A stretch of 64,000 nt of DNA from Pseudomonas sp. UBA6562 (GTDB lineage Bacteria > Pseudomonadota > Gammaproteobacteria > Pseudomonadales > Pseudomonadaceae): assembly GCF_002434265.1 (NCBI RefSeq), contig NZ_DJJS01000010.1, positions 124,001 to 188,000 on the forward strand, given 5' to 3'. A model generated the notes under the pieces. The model was not told the origin of the DNA. It searched no databases and saw only the letters and a list, made by a program, of their open reading frames with translations. Both the position numbers and the translations under genes were made by a program. Numbering within the stretch: position 1 is the first letter of the stretch; each line of letters begins with the position of its first letter. Shown piece after piece: positions 1 through 9,236 of this stretch.

Positions 1-295
1 CATCGCCACCGGTACCTCCAACCGGCAGATCAACGCGATGCTGGAAAAGGTCCGGGAAGCGGTCAAGGCCAAGGGCGCGCAGCCTCTGGGCGAAGAAGGC
101 AAGGGCGACAGCGACTGGGTGCTGCTCGACCTCAACGACGTCATCGTGCACATGATGACCGCCGCTGCCCGCCAGTTCTACGACCTGGAGCGTCTGTGGG
201 TCGGCGCCGAGCAGAGCCGCGCCGCCGACGGCAAGCACCACAGCCCCGAGAACAGCACCCACGACTACTTCGAAAAGCTCAAGGACCGGGAATAG
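1..295 (+). CDS. rsfS: Ribosomal silencing factor RsfS (3' part only)
   Basis: The reading frame is open from the window edge, so the N-terminus is missing; about 97 codons remain. RsfS binds ribosomal protein L14 (uL14) on the 50S subunit and blocks subunit joining in stationary phase. Visible family signs are the GTS-xRQI stretch at the left edge, the W-V-LLDLNDVIVH-M core strand, and the ARQFYDLERLW helix. It is followed 9 nt later by rlmH, the usual order (nadD-rsfS-rlmH-mrdA). The C-terminal tail after the ERLW helix is polar and probably unstructured. Family assignment is secure; length and start cannot be judged. Confidence 0.93.
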   Translation, partial: IATGTSNRQINAMLEKVREAVKAKGAQPLGEEGKGDSDWVLLDLNDVIVHMMTAAARQFYDLERLWVGAEQSRAADGKHHSPENSTHDYFEKLKDRE

Positions 296-304
296 GTCGG
301 CGCC

Positions 305-772
305 ATGCGTCTGCGCCTGATCGCGGTCGGTTCGCGCATGCCCAAGTGGGTCGAGGAAGGCTGGCACGAATACGCCAAGCGCCTGCCTACGGAGATGGCG
401 CTGGAGCTTGTGGAAATCCCGCTGAACACCCGCGGCAAGAACGCCGACGTGACCCGCCTGATCCGTCAGGAGGGCGACGCCATGCTGAGCAAGGTGCAGC
501 CGGGCGAGCGCATCGTCACCCTCGAAGTGCACGGCAAGCCCTGGAGCACCGAGCAGTTGGCGGGCGAGCTCGACCGCTGGCGCCTCGATGCGCGCACCGT
601 CAACCTGATGGTCGGCGGCCCCGAGGGGCTGGCCCCGCAGGTGTGCGCGCGGGCCGAACAGCGCTGGTCGCTGTCGCCGCTGACACTGCCGCACCCGTTG
701 GTAAGGATACTGATCGGCGAACAGATCTACCGCGCCTGGACCGTGCTGTCCGGGCATCCCTACCACAAATAG
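305..772 (+). CDS. rlmH: 23S rRNA pseudouridine1915-N3 methyltransferase RlmH
   Basis: 155 aa, the standard length for this SPOUT-class methyltransferase, which uses SAM to methylate pseudouridine 1915 in helix 69 of assembled 70S ribosomes. The start MRLRLIAVGSRMPKWV is typical. The SAM-binding loop VGGPEG lies at residues 103-108, and the protein ends in the conserved YHK. It starts 9 nt after rsfS and ends 16 nt before mrdA, consistent with one transcript through the cell-elongation genes. Confidence 0.97.
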   Translation: MRLRLIAVGSRMPKWVEEGWHEYAKRLPTEMALELVEIPLNTRGKNADVTRLIRQEGDAMLSKVQPGERIVTLEVHGKPWSTEQLAGELDRWRLDARTVNLMVGGPEGLAPQVCARAEQRWSLSPLTLPHPLVRILIGEQIYRAWTVLSGHPYHK

Positions 773-788
773 CCTGTAAGCCTGACCG

Positions 789-2681
789 ATGTCGCAGCCG
801 ATCCGCCTCAAGGACCACGAGAAAGACGCCCGTCTGGTGCGCAAGCGCGTCGTGGTCGGCGCCGTGGCGGTCACGTTGCTCATCTGCGTGCTGGTCGCGC
901 GCCTGTACTTCCTGCAGGTCGTGCAGTACGACTACCACTCCACGCTGTCGGAGAACAATCGGGTGCACGTGCAGCCGATTCCGCCCACCCGTGGGCTGAT
1001 CTACGACCGCAACGGCGTGATCATCGCCGACAACCGGCCCAGCTTCAGCCTGAGCATGACCCGCGAGCGCGCCGGCAGCGACTGGCCCCAGGTGCTCGAC
1101 GCCATCGTCGAAGTGCTGCAACTGAGCGAAGACGACCGCGTGCTGTTCGAAAAGCGCATGCGCCAGGGGCGTCGGCCGTTCGAACCGGTGCCGATCCTGT
1201 TCGAACTGACCGAAGAGCAGATCGCCCGCGTGGCGGTCAACCAGTTCCGCCTGCCCGGCGTGGAAGTGGTGGCGCAACTGGTGCGGCACTACCCCCAGGG
1301 CGCGCATTTCGCCCATTCGGTGGGCTATGTGGGGCGGATCAACGAGAAAGAGCTCAAGACCCTCGACCCGATCAACTACAGCGGCACCCACCACATCGGC
1401 AAGACCGGCATCGAGCGCTTCTACGAGAGCGCCCTGCATGGCCAGGTCGGCTACGAAGAGGTCGAGACCAACGCCCGCGGCCGCGTGCTGCGCGTGCTCA
1501 AGCGCACCGACCCCAAGCCCGGCAAGGACATCGTGCTGAGCCTGGACATCAAGCTGCAGGAGGCCGCCGAAGCGGCGCTGGGCGGACGGCGCGGCGCCGT
1601 GGTGGCGCTCGATCCGCGTACCGGCGAGGTGCTGGCGATGGTCAGCCAGCCGAGCTTCGATCCCAACCTGTTCGTCACCGGCATCAGCTTCAAGGCCTAC
1701 GCCGAGCTGCGCGACTCGATCGACCGGCCGCTGTTCAACCGCGTGCTGCGCGGGCTGTACCCGCCAGGCTCGACGATCAAGCCCGCCGTGGCCATCGCCG
1801 GCCTCGACAGCGGCGTGATCAACGCCGGCAGCCGGGTGTTCGACCCCGGCTACTACCAACTGCCCAACTACGACCACAAGTACCGCAACTGGAATCGCAG
1901 CGGTGACGGCTGGGTCGATCTCGACACGGCGATCATGCGTTCCAACGACACCTACTTCTACGACCTGGCGCACAAGATGGGCATCGATCGCCTGTCGACC
2001 TACATGAACAAGTTCGGCATCGGCCAGCGCGTGTCGCTGGACATGTTCGAGGAATCGGCCGGGCTCATGCCGTCGCGCGAATGGAAGCGCGCCACCCGCC
2101 GCCAGGCCTGGTTCCCCGGCGAAACGCTGATCCTCGGCATCGGCCAGGGCTACATGCAGGCCACCCCCCTGCAACTGGCCCAGGCCACCGCGCTGATCGC
2201 CAACAAGGGCGTGTGGAACCGCCCGCGCCTGGCCAAGACCATCGAAGGCGAGCCGCCGGTGGACGAAGAACCGATGCCCAATATCGTGCTGCGCGACCCG
2301 TCCGACTGGAACAAGGTCACCCACGGTATGGAGCAGGTGATGCAGGGCGCGCGCGGCACCGCGCGCAAGGCTGCGCTCGGCGCGCAGTACCGCATCGCTG
2401 GCAAGAGCGGCACCGCGCAGGTGGTGGCGATTCGCCAAGGCGAGAAATACGACCGCAACAAGCTCCAGGAGCGCCATCGCGACCATGCCCTGTTCGTCGC
2501 CTTCGCCCCGGCCGAAAAGCCCGAGATCGTGATTTCGGTGATGGTCGAGAACGGCGAGTCGGGGTCCGGTGTGGCCGCGCCCGTGGTGCGCCAGATCATG
2601 GACGCCTGGCTGCTCGATGAACATGGCCGGCTCAAGTCCGCCGCCGTGCCTGCCACCGTCGCCGAGGAACCGGCCCCGTGA
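789..2681 (+). CDS. mrdA: Penicillin-binding protein 2 (elongasome transpeptidase)
   Basis: 630 aa class B PBP. It cross-links peptidoglycan during cell elongation as the partner of RodA. A short cytoplasmic N-terminus is followed by one membrane anchor at about residues 22-44, then the PBP dimer (pedestal) domain, which includes the GLIYDRNG signature, then the transpeptidase domain. The three active-site motifs are present: S328-T-I-K (SxxK nucleophile), S385-N-D (SxN) and K539-S-G-T. The stop codon overlaps the rodA start region by 1 to 4 nt, so the two are translationally coupled. Nothing is odd in length or composition. Confidence 0.97.
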   Translation: MSQPIRLKDHEKDARLVRKRVVVGAVAVTLLICVLVARLYFLQVVQYDYHSTLSENNRVHVQPIPPTRGLIYDRNGVIIADNRPSFSLSMTRERAGSDWPQVLDAIVEVLQLSEDDRVLFEKRMRQGRRPFEPVPILFELTEEQIARVAVNQFRLPGVEVVAQLVRHYPQGAHFAHSVGYVGRINEKELKTLDPINYSGTHHIGKTGIERFYESALHGQVGYEEVETNARGRVLRVLKRTDPKPGKDIVLSLDIKLQEAAEAALGGRRGAVVALDPRTGEVLAMVSQPSFDPNLFVTGISFKAYAELRDSIDRPLFNRVLRGLYPPGSTIKPAVAIAGLDSGVINAGSRVFDPGYYQLPNYDHKYRNWNRSGDGWVDLDTAIMRSNDTYFYDLAHKMGIDRLSTYMNKFGIGQRVSLDMFEESAGLMPSREWKRATRRQAWFPGETLILGIGQGYMQATPLQLAQATALIANKGVWNRPRLAKTIEGEPPVDEEPMPNIVLRDPSDWNKVTHGMEQVMQGARGTARKAALGAQYRIAGKSGTAQVVAIRQGEKYDRNKLQERHRDHALFVAFAPAEKPEIVISVMVENGESGSGVAAPVVRQIMDAWLLDEHGRLKSAAVPATVAEEPAP

Positions 2682-3823
2682 TGAACAATTTCGACCGCAT
2701 GCTCTCCAGCGAAGACGTGATGCGTCGTCGCGCGAGCTTCCTGCAGCGCATCCATATCGATGGGCCGCTGCTGCTGATTCTCCTGACCCTGGCCGCCGGC
2801 AGCCTGTTCGTGCTGTATTCGGCCAGCGGCAAGAACTGGGACCTGCTGCTCAAGCAGGCCTCTTCCTTCGGCCTGGGCCTGGTGTCGATGTTCGTCATCG
2901 CCCAGCTCGAACCGCGTTTCATGGCGCGCTGGGTGCCGCTGGCCTACCTGATGGGGGTGATGCTGCTGGTGGTGGTCGACGTCATGGGCCACAACGCCAT
3001 GGGCGCCACGCGCTGGATCAACATCCCCGGGGTCATTCGCTTCCAGCCCTCGGAATTCATGAAGATCATCATGCCGGCGACCATCGCCTGGTACCTGGCC
3101 AAGCGCACCTTGCCGCCGCAGCTCAAGCACGTGTTGATCAGCCTGGTGCTGATCGGCGTACCGTTCATCCTCATCGTGCGCCAGCCCGACCTCGGCACAG
3201 CGTTGCTGATCCTCGCGTCCGGCGCCTTCGTGCTGTTCATGGGCGGGCTGCGCTGGCGCTGGATCGTCAGCGTGCTGGCCGCCGCAGTACCGGTGGCGGT
3301 GGCGATGTGGTTCTTCGTCATGCACGACTACCAGAAGCAGCGCGTGCTGACTTTCCTCGACCCGGAAAGCGACCCGTTGGGCACCGGCTGGAACATCATC
3401 CAGTCCAAGGCCGCCATCGGCTCGGGCGGGGTGTTCGGCAAGGGCTGGCTGCTGGGCACCCAGTCGCACCTGGACTTCCTGCCCGAAAGCCACACCGACT
3501 TCATCATCGCCGTACTGGGCGAAGAGTTCGGGCTGGTGGGCATCTGCATGCTGCTGATCATCTACCTGCTGCTGATCGGCCGCGGCCTGGTCATCACCGC
3601 CCAGGCGCAGACCCTGTACGGCAAGCTGCTGGCCGGCAGCCTGACCATGACGTTCTTCGTGTACGTGTTCGTCAATATCGGTATGGTGAGCGGCCTTCTG
3701 CCCGTGGTGGGCGTGCCGTTGCCCTTCATCAGCTACGGCGGAACTTCATTGGTGACGCTGCTGTCAGCGTTTGGCGTTTTGATGTCGATCCACACGCATC
3801 GCAAGTGGATCGCGCAGGTTTGA
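2681..3823 (+). CDS. rodA: Peptidoglycan glycosyltransferase RodA
   Basis: About 380 aa SEDS-family polytopic membrane protein that polymerises lipid II together with PBP2. Around ten hydrophobic segments are visible. SEDS hallmarks present are the RQPDLGTALL segment, the W-N-I-IQSKAAIGSGG-FGKG segment, and the C-terminal PLPFISYGGTS motif. The ATG at 2681 shares one base with the mrdA stop (TGATG); a GTG immediately upstream at 2678 is an equally in-frame alternative adding one residue. It is followed 17 nt later by mltB. Confidence 0.96.
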   Translation: MNNFDRMLSSEDVMRRRASFLQRIHIDGPLLLILLTLAAGSLFVLYSASGKNWDLLLKQASSFGLGLVSMFVIAQLEPRFMARWVPLAYLMGVMLLVVVDVMGHNAMGATRWINIPGVIRFQPSEFMKIIMPATIAWYLAKRTLPPQLKHVLISLVLIGVPFILIVRQPDLGTALLILASGAFVLFMGGLRWRWIVSVLAAAVPVAVAMWFFVMHDYQKQRVLTFLDPESDPLGTGWNIIQSKAAIGSGGVFGKGWLLGTQSHLDFLPESHTDFIIAVLGEEFGLVGICMLLIIYLLLIGRGLVITAQAQTLYGKLLAGSLTMTFFVYVFVNIGMVSGLLPVVGVPLPFISYGGTSLVTLLSAFGVLMSIHTHRKWIAQV

Positions 3824-3840
3824 ATAAGGTGAACAATTAC

Positions 3841-4851
3841 ATGCAAGTCGTGCGTGGCTGGGTGGCTCGTCAAATGCCGTGGATCGGCGCCCTGGGCCTG
3901 CTTGGCGCGGCCGCGCAGGCCACCGCCGGGGATTACGACGGCTCGCCGCAAGTGCAGGCGTTCGTCGCCGAGATGACCCGCGACCACGGCTTCGCCCCCG
4001 AGCAGTTGCAGGCGGTGTTCGCCGAAGTCGAGCGCAAGCAGTCGATCCTCGACGCCATTTCGCGGCCGGCCGAGCGCGTCAAGCCGTGGAAGGACTACCG
4101 CCCGATGTTCCTCACCGACGCGCGCATCGCCCGCGGCGTGGACTTCTGGCGCCAGCACGAGGCCGCCCTGGCCCGTGCCGAGCAGACCTTCGGCGTGCCG
4201 GCGCAGGTGATCGTGGCGATCATCGGCGTGGAAACCTTCTTCGGCCGCAACACCGGCAACTACCGGGTGATCGACGCGCTGTCGACCCTGGGCTTCGACT
4301 ACCCGCCACGCGCCGACTTCTTCCGCAAAGAGCTGCGCGAGTACCTGCTGCTGGCCCGCGACCAGCAGGTCGATCCGCTCAGCCTCAAAGGCTCCTACGC
4401 CGGCGCCATGGGCCTGCCGCAGTTCATGCCCAGCAGCTTCCGCGCCTATGCCGTGGACTTCGACGGCGACGGCCACATCAACATCTGGAACAACGCCGAC
4501 GATGCCATCGGCAGCGTCGCCAGCTACTTCCAGCGCCACGGCTGGGTCGAGGGCGAGGCGGTGGTCAGCCGGGCGCAGGTCAGCGGCGCGCAAGCCGACC
4601 AGGGCCTGACCCAGGGCATCGAGCCGGCCAGCACGGTCGCTCAGTTGCGTGCCCTCGGCTGGTCGAGTCAAGATGCGCTGCCCGACGATCTGCCGGTCAC
4701 GGCGTTCCGTCTGGAAGGCGAAAACGGCCCCGAATACTGGATGGGCCTGAAAAATTTCTACGCGATCACCCGCTACAACCGCAGCGTGATGTATGCCATG
4801 GCGGTGCATCAGTTGTCCGAGCAGCTGGTCAAGGCACGAGGCGTCAACTAA
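3841..4851 (+). CDS. mltB: Membrane-bound lytic murein transglycosylase B (MltB/SltB1 type)
   Basis: 336 aa, GH103-family lytic transglycosylase that cleaves the MurNAc-GlcNAc bond to give 1,6-anhydroMurNAc. The catalytic acid is E131 in the IGVETFFGRNTG motif; the conserved A-M-GLPQFMPSS and FDGDGHINIWNN segments follow. The N-terminus has a signal peptide (hydrophobic stretch to about residue 28) without a lipobox cysteine, so the mature protein is probably soluble periplasmic, as for Pseudomonas SltB1. ATG at 3841 is preferred because AAGGTGA sits 8 nt upstream; in-frame TTG (3820) and GTG (3829) are alternatives. The stop abuts the rlpA start directly. Confidence 0.93.
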   Translation: MQVVRGWVARQMPWIGALGLLGAAAQATAGDYDGSPQVQAFVAEMTRDHGFAPEQLQAVFAEVERKQSILDAISRPAERVKPWKDYRPMFLTDARIARGVDFWRQHEAALARAEQTFGVPAQVIVAIIGVETFFGRNTGNYRVIDALSTLGFDYPPRADFFRKELREYLLLARDQQVDPLSLKGSYAGAMGLPQFMPSSFRAYAVDFDGDGHINIWNNADDAIGSVASYFQRHGWVEGEAVVSRAQVSGAQADQGLTQGIEPASTVAQLRALGWSSQDALPDDLPVTAFRLEGENGPEYWMGLKNFYAITRYNRSVMYAMAVHQLSEQLVKARGVN

Positions 4852-5868
4852 ATGCGCGAATTCTTCACAGCGAACACCTTGAAAGTCCTGGGCTGCCTGA
4901 CCGCCGCGCTGGTCCTGGCGAGCTGCTCTTCCAGCCGTCCCACCACCACCGCCGCGAAAGCGCCCAAAGGCGGCGCGATCGTACGCGCCCAGCCGGGCCT
5001 GGACATCAACCGTGCGCACAAGGACGGCGCGCCCTGGTGGGACGTGGACGTCAACAAGATCCCCGACGCCACGCCGACCCTGCACACCGGCGCCTACAAG
5101 GCCAACCCCTATACGGTGTTGGGCAAGACCTATTACCCGATCCAGCAGTTCAGCAACTACCGCGCCGAAGGTACGGCGTCGTGGTACGGCACCAAGTTCC
5201 ATGGCCAGAACACCGCCAACGGCGAGGTCTACGACCTGTACGGCATGAGCGCGGCGCACAAGACCTTGCCGCTGCCGGCGTACGTGCGGGTGACCAACCT
5301 CGACAACCAGCGCAGCGTGATCCTGCGGGTCAACGACCGTGGGCCGTTCTACTCCGACCGCATCATCGACCTGTCCTATGCCGCCGCCAAGAAGCTCGGC
5401 TACGCCGAGATCGGCACCGCGCGGGTGCGCGTCGAAGGCATCGATCCGCAGCAGTGGTGGGCCCAGCGCGGACGTCCGGCACCACTGGTGCTCAAAGAGC
5501 CACAGGTGGCGCAGACCCAGCCCCTGCCGGCCAGCACCGGCGGCGTCGAGCAATGGACGCCACCGCCGCAGCAGCACGCGGCCGCCGTGGTGCCCGTACA
5601 GGTGGCGAGCAACCCCGCGCCTGCCGGCAACGGCGCGATGTTCCTGCAGGTCGGCGCCTTCGCCAACCCGGACGCGGCCGAGCTGCTGCGCTCCAAGCTG
5701 AGCACCATGGTCAGCGCGCCGGTGTTCATCAGTTCCATCGTGCGCAACCAGCAGACCCTGCACCGTGTGCGCCTGGGGCCGATCGGCAGCCAGGGCGAAG
5801 TGCAGCAGATGCAGGACAGCGTGCGTCTGGCCAACCTCGGCCAGGCCAAGCTGGTCACGGCGGACTGA
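4852..5868 (+). CDS. rlpA: Septal ring lytic transglycosylase RlpA (lipoprotein)
   Basis: 338 aa outer-membrane lipoprotein. In Pseudomonas aeruginosa RlpA cleaves naked glycan strands lacking stem peptides at the septum. The signal peptide ends in a lipobox with lipidated C25 (L-A-S-C). The double-psi beta-barrel domain (about residues 95-200) has the SWYG-KFHG--TANGE-YD and LRVNDRGPF signatures. After a Pro/Gln/Ala-rich linker, a C-terminal SPOR domain (about 255-335, FLQVGAFANPDAAELL) binds denuded septal peptidoglycan. The ATG follows the mltB stop with no gap, so the genes are co-translated. Confidence 0.96.
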   Translation: MREFFTANTLKVLGCLTAALVLASCSSSRPTTTAAKAPKGGAIVRAQPGLDINRAHKDGAPWWDVDVNKIPDATPTLHTGAYKANPYTVLGKTYYPIQQFSNYRAEGTASWYGTKFHGQNTANGEVYDLYGMSAAHKTLPLPAYVRVTNLDNQRSVILRVNDRGPFYSDRIIDLSYAAAKKLGYAEIGTARVRVEGIDPQQWWAQRGRPAPLVLKEPQVAQTQPLPASTGGVEQWTPPPQQHAAAVVPVQVASNPAPAGNGAMFLQVGAFANPDAAELLRSKLSTMVSAPVFISSIVRNQQTLHRVRLGPIGSQGEVQQMQDSVRLANLGQAKLVTAD

Positions 5869-6044
5869 GCCGATCGGTCGGTTTTGTCATGAACCGGCGG
5901 GCATGGCCATGTACAATGGCCGCTTTTGCCCGCCAGCCCCTCCCAGGGCGCTGAACATTGATGTGGGGGCGTGGCCCGCATAGGCGGCACCTGTGCCGCT
6001 TGCGGCCACGAACATCAGACCTTCAAACGATTTACGAGAGACGG

Positions 6045-7205
6045 ATGAACATCACCAAACTAGCCCAACGTCTATGCCTGCCCGTGCTGCTGCTGATCAT
6101 GCCTGCCGCCTTCGCGGCGGAGCAGATGGTGCCAGCGGCCCCGCAACTGGCAGCCAAATCCTACGTGCTGATGGATGCCGCAAGCGGCAATGTGCTGGTC
6201 GAGAACAACGGTGACGAGCGCCTGCCGCCTGCCAGCCTGACCAAGCTGATGACCGCCTACATCGCCACCCTCGACATCCGCCGCGGGCAGATCGGCGAGA
6301 ACGACCCGGTCACCGTCAGCGAAAACGCCTGGCGCACCGGCGGCTCGCGCATGTTCATCAAGGTCGGCAGCCAGGTCACCGTCAGCGACCTGCTGCACGG
6401 CATCATCATCCAGTCGGGCAACGACGCTTCGGTGGCGCTGTCCGAGCACATCGCCGGCAGCGAAGACGCTTTCGCCGACATGATGAACAAGACCGCTGCG
6501 GACTTGGGCATGAGCAACAGCCACTTCATGAACCCCACCGGCCTGCCGAACCCCGAGCATTACTCCTCGGCCTACGACATGGCCCTGCTGGCGCGCGCGA
6601 TCATCAACGAAGATCCGGCCCACTACGCCATCTACTCGCAGAAAGAGTTCTTCTGGAACAACATCAAGCAGCCCAACCGCAACCTGCTGCTGTGGCGCGA
6701 CAAGACCGTCGACGGTCTGAAAACCGGCCACACCGAGGAGGCCGGCTACTGCATGGTGTCTTCCGCCGTGCGTGACGGCCAGCGCCTGATCGCCGTGGTC
6801 TTCGGCACCAACAGCGAGCAGGCCCGTGCGGCCGAGACGCAGAAACTGCTGACCTACGGCTTCCGCTTCTTCGAAACCCAGACCTTCTACCAGAAGGGCA
6901 CGGAACTGGCGCAGGCGCCGGTGTGGAAGGGCGCCACCTCGCAAGTCAAGGCGGGCCTGGCCAACGACCTGACCATGACCATGCCCAAGGGCCAGCTCAA
7001 GCGCCTGCAAGCGTCGATGACCCTCAATCCGCAACTGACCGCCCCCATCGCCCAGGGCGATGTGATCGGCAAGGTCGAGGTCAAGCTGGACGACAAAGTG
7101 GTGCACAGCGCCGACCTGATCGCCCTGGAAGCCGTCGAGGAAGGTGGCTTCATCCGCCGTATGTGGGATAGCATTCGTCTATTCTTCTATGGCTTGTTCA
7201 ACTGA
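6045..7205 (+). CDS. dacA: D-alanyl-D-alanine carboxypeptidase (PBP5 family)
   Basis: 386 aa low-molecular-weight PBP that trims the terminal D-Ala from pentapeptides. Active-site motifs are S64-L-T-K67, S124-G-N and K226-T-G. A cleavable signal peptide (about residues 1-24, ending A-F-A-A) precedes the transpeptidase-like domain. The C-terminal PBP5 beta domain is followed by an amphipathic helix (IRRMWDSIRLFFYGLFN) that anchors the enzyme to the outer face of the inner membrane. ATG 6045 is chosen because it begins directly before the signal peptide; the frame stays open upstream but is not protein-like. A TACAAT hexamer at 5912-5917 could be its -10 element, but no well-spaced -35 is seen. 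Confidence 0.95.
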   Translation: MNITKLAQRLCLPVLLLIMPAAFAAEQMVPAAPQLAAKSYVLMDAASGNVLVENNGDERLPPASLTKLMTAYIATLDIRRGQIGENDPVTVSENAWRTGGSRMFIKVGSQVTVSDLLHGIIIQSGNDASVALSEHIAGSEDAFADMMNKTAADLGMSNSHFMNPTGLPNPEHYSSAYDMALLARAIINEDPAHYAIYSQKEFFWNNIKQPNRNLLLWRDKTVDGLKTGHTEEAGYCMVSSAVRDGQRLIAVVFGTNSEQARAAETQKLLTYGFRFFETQTFYQKGTELAQAPVWKGATSQVKAGLANDLTMTMPKGQLKRLQASMTLNPQLTAPIAQGDVIGKVEVKLDDKVVHSADLIALEAVEEGGFIRRMWDSIRLFFYGLFN

Positions 7206-7219
7206 CACGTGACCCCGGC

Positions 7220-7250
7220 AAGCCCCCGCCCACGGTGGGGGCTTCGTTGT
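7220..7250 (+). terminator. Rho-independent terminator after dacA
   Basis: An 8-bp perfect stem (AAGCCCCC / GGGGGCTT, 7220-7244) is extended by inner G-T and C-G pairs around a CAC loop. The downstream tract (CGTTGTTG) is only moderately T-rich, so read-through into ybeD is possible. Confidence 0.7.
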
Positions 7251-7278
7251 TGCCACGGCTAACGAGGCCGTTACCGCC

Positions 7279-7554
7279 ATGAGCGAAGCAGACGTCAAGT
7301 CGCACAAAATCGAATTTCCCTGCGCCGACTACCCGATCAAGGTCATCGGCGACACCGTGGTCAATTTCCGCGACACGGTCATCGAAATCCTCAAGAAGCA
7401 CGCTGAAGTCGACCTCTCGACCCTGGCCGAGCGCCAGAGCAAGGAAGGCAAGTACACCACCGTGCAGCTGCACATCGTGGCGACCAGCGAAGACCAGTTG
7501 CACGACATCAACAGCGCCCTGCGTGCCACCGGCATCGTGAAAATGGTGCTGTGA
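7279..7554 (+). CDS. ybeD: DUF493 family protein YbeD
   Basis: 91 aa, the standard length for this small ACT-like fold protein found next to lipB in gamma-proteobacteria. Its molecular role is unsettled; the lipB linkage suggests a regulatory part in lipoate metabolism. The conserved start IEFPCADYPIKVIG and the V-L-H-IVATSEDQLHDINSAL core are clear. The TGA stop overlaps the lipB ATG by one base. Confidence 0.93.
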   Translation: MSEADVKSHKIEFPCADYPIKVIGDTVVNFRDTVIEILKKHAEVDLSTLAERQSKEGKYTTVQLHIVATSEDQLHDINSALRATGIVKMVL

Positions 7555-8201
7555 TGCCCGCCTGCCTGGGGTTTCGCGTGCTCGGCCTGCAACCGTACGA
7601 ACCGGTGCTCGAGGCCATGCGGCGTTTCACCGGGCAGCGCACCGACGCCACGCCGGACGAAGTCTGGCTGGTCGAGCACCTGCCAGTGTTCACCCAAGGC
7701 CAGGCCGGCAAGCCCGAACACCTGATGTTCACCGGCGACATTCCGGTGGTGCAGACCGAGCGCGGCGGCCAGGTGACCTACCATGGGCCGGGCCAGCTGG
7801 TGGCCTACCTGCTCTTGGACGTACGCCGCCTGGGCATCGGCGTGCGCGAGCTGGTCAGCCGTATCGAAGCCAGCCTGGTGGCGTTGCTGGCCAGCTACCA
7901 GGTGCAGGCCGCCGCCAAGCCCGATGCGCCGGGCGTCTACGTCGATGGCGCGAAGATCGCCTCGCTGGGCCTGCGCATCCGTAACGGCTGCGCCTTCCAT
8001 GGTCTGGCGCTGAACGTCGACATGGACCTGGCGCCGTTTCGCCGCATCAACCCCTGTGGGTACGCCGGGCTGGCCATGACCCAGCTGCGCGACCACACAG
8101 GCCCGATCGAACTCGACGAGGTCAGGACGAGGCTGCGCGAACAGCTGGTCAGGCACCTCGACTACGCAGAGCAGACGACCCTCACGGGCGGAATCGACTG
8201 A
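7554..8201 (+). CDS. lipB: Octanoyl-[ACP]:protein N-octanoyltransferase LipB
   Basis: 215 aa. It transfers octanoate from acyl carrier protein to the lipoyl domains of 2-oxoacid dehydrogenases and GcvH through a cysteine thioester. The catalytic pair is K134 (in V-DGAKIASLGLR) and C168 (in NPCGYAG). The substrate motif RGGQVTYHGPGQLV is present. ATG 7554 sits one base inside the ybeD stop; a GTG one codon upstream is in frame but not needed. lipA follows after 2 nt, giving the usual lipB-lipA operon. Confidence 0.97.
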   Translation: MPACLGFRVLGLQPYEPVLEAMRRFTGQRTDATPDEVWLVEHLPVFTQGQAGKPEHLMFTGDIPVVQTERGGQVTYHGPGQLVAYLLLDVRRLGIGVRELVSRIEASLVALLASYQVQAAAKPDAPGVYVDGAKIASLGLRIRNGCAFHGLALNVDMDLAPFRRINPCGYAGLAMTQLRDHTGPIELDEVRTRLREQLVRHLDYAEQTTLTGGID

Positions 8202-8203
8202 AT

Positions 8204-9217
8204 ATGACTACTGTGCAAGAAGCCGTGCCGAACCTCATCGCCAGCGACGCACCGCGCCGCCAGGCGCCGAAGAAAGTCGAAGCCGGCGTCAAGCTGCGCG
8301 GCGCCGAGAAGGTCGCGCGCATTCCGGTGAAGATCATCCCCACCGAAGAGCTGCCGAAGAAGCCCGACTGGATCCGCGTGCGCATCCCGGTCTCGCCCGA
8401 GGTCGACCGCATCAAGCAACTGCTGCGCAAGCACAAGCTGCACAGCGTCTGCGAAGAGGCCTCCTGCCCGAACCTGGGCGAGTGCTTCTCGGGCGGCACC
8501 GCGACCTTCATGATCATGGGCGACATCTGCACCCGTCGCTGCCCGTTCTGCGACGTCGGCCACGGTCGTCCGCGCCCGCTGGACGTCGACGAGCCGAAGA
8601 ACCTCGCCGTGGCCATCGCCGACCTGCGCCTGAAGTACGTGGTGATCACGTCGGTCGACCGCGACGACCTGCGCGACGGCGGCGCCCAGCACTTCGCCGA
8701 CTGCATCCGCGAGATCCGCGCGCTGTCGCCGGGCGTGCAGCTCGAAACCCTGGTGCCGGACTACCGCGGGCGCATGGACGTGGCGCTGGAAATCACCGCC
8801 AACGAGCCGCCGGATGTGTTCAACCACAACCTGGAAACCGTGCCGCGCCTGTACAAGGCCGCACGTCCAGGGTCGGACTACGATTGGTCGCTCGACCTGC
8901 TGCAGAAATTCAAGCAACTGGTGCCCCATGTGCCGACCAAGTCCGGCCTGATGCTGGGCCTGGGCGAAACCGACGAGGAAGTCATCGAGGTCATGCACCG
9001 CATGCGCGAGCATGACATCGACATGCTCACCCTCGGCCAGTACCTGCAACCGTCGCGCAACCACTTGCCGGTGCAGCGTTTCGTGCACCCCGACACCTTC
9101 GCCTGGTTCGCCGAGGAAGGCTACAAGATGGGCTTCAAGAACGTGGCCTCCGGGCCGCTGGTGCGTTCGTCCTACCATGCCGACCAGCAAGCGCACGAAG
9201 CAAAGATCAAGCTCTGA
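8204..9217 (+). CDS. lipA: Lipoyl synthase LipA
   Basis: 337 aa radical-SAM enzyme that inserts two sulfurs into protein-bound octanoyl groups. Both iron-sulfur cluster motifs are intact: the auxiliary cluster ligands C83, C88 and C94 (CEEASCPNLGEC) and the radical-SAM cysteines C109, C113 and C116 (CTRRCPFC). The C-terminal R-S-S region (GPLVRSSYHA) that donates the serine ligand to the auxiliary cluster is also present. The gene begins 2 nt after lipB and is closed by a strong terminator. Confidence 0.98.
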   Translation: MTTVQEAVPNLIASDAPRRQAPKKVEAGVKLRGAEKVARIPVKIIPTEELPKKPDWIRVRIPVSPEVDRIKQLLRKHKLHSVCEEASCPNLGECFSGGTATFMIMGDICTRRCPFCDVGHGRPRPLDVDEPKNLAVAIADLRLKYVVITSVDRDDLRDGGAQHFADCIREIRALSPGVQLETLVPDYRGRMDVALEITANEPPDVFNHNLETVPRLYKAARPGSDYDWSLDLLQKFKQLVPHVPTKSGLMLGLGETDEEVIEVMHRMREHDIDMLTLGQYLQPSRNHLPVQRFVHPDTFAWFAEEGYKMGFKNVASGPLVRSSYHADQQAHEAKIKL

Positions 9218-9236
9218 TCGCGACAGGTGCCGACAG

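Noticed and set aside
600..2624. A 674-codon open frame on the minus strand opposite rlmH and mrdA
   Set aside because: It is antisense to two certain genes, its composition (His/Gly/Ala/Arg-rich) is what high-GC third positions give on the opposite strand, and no family motif is visible.
3733..5763. A 676-codon minus-strand open frame opposite mltB and rlpA
   Set aside because: Same reasoning: antisense to two recognised genes and no recognisable protein features.
5884..5917. TTGTCA...TACAAT as a dacA promoter
   Set aside because: The 22-nt spacing is too long for a sigma-70 promoter; only the -10-like hexamer is mentioned with dacA.
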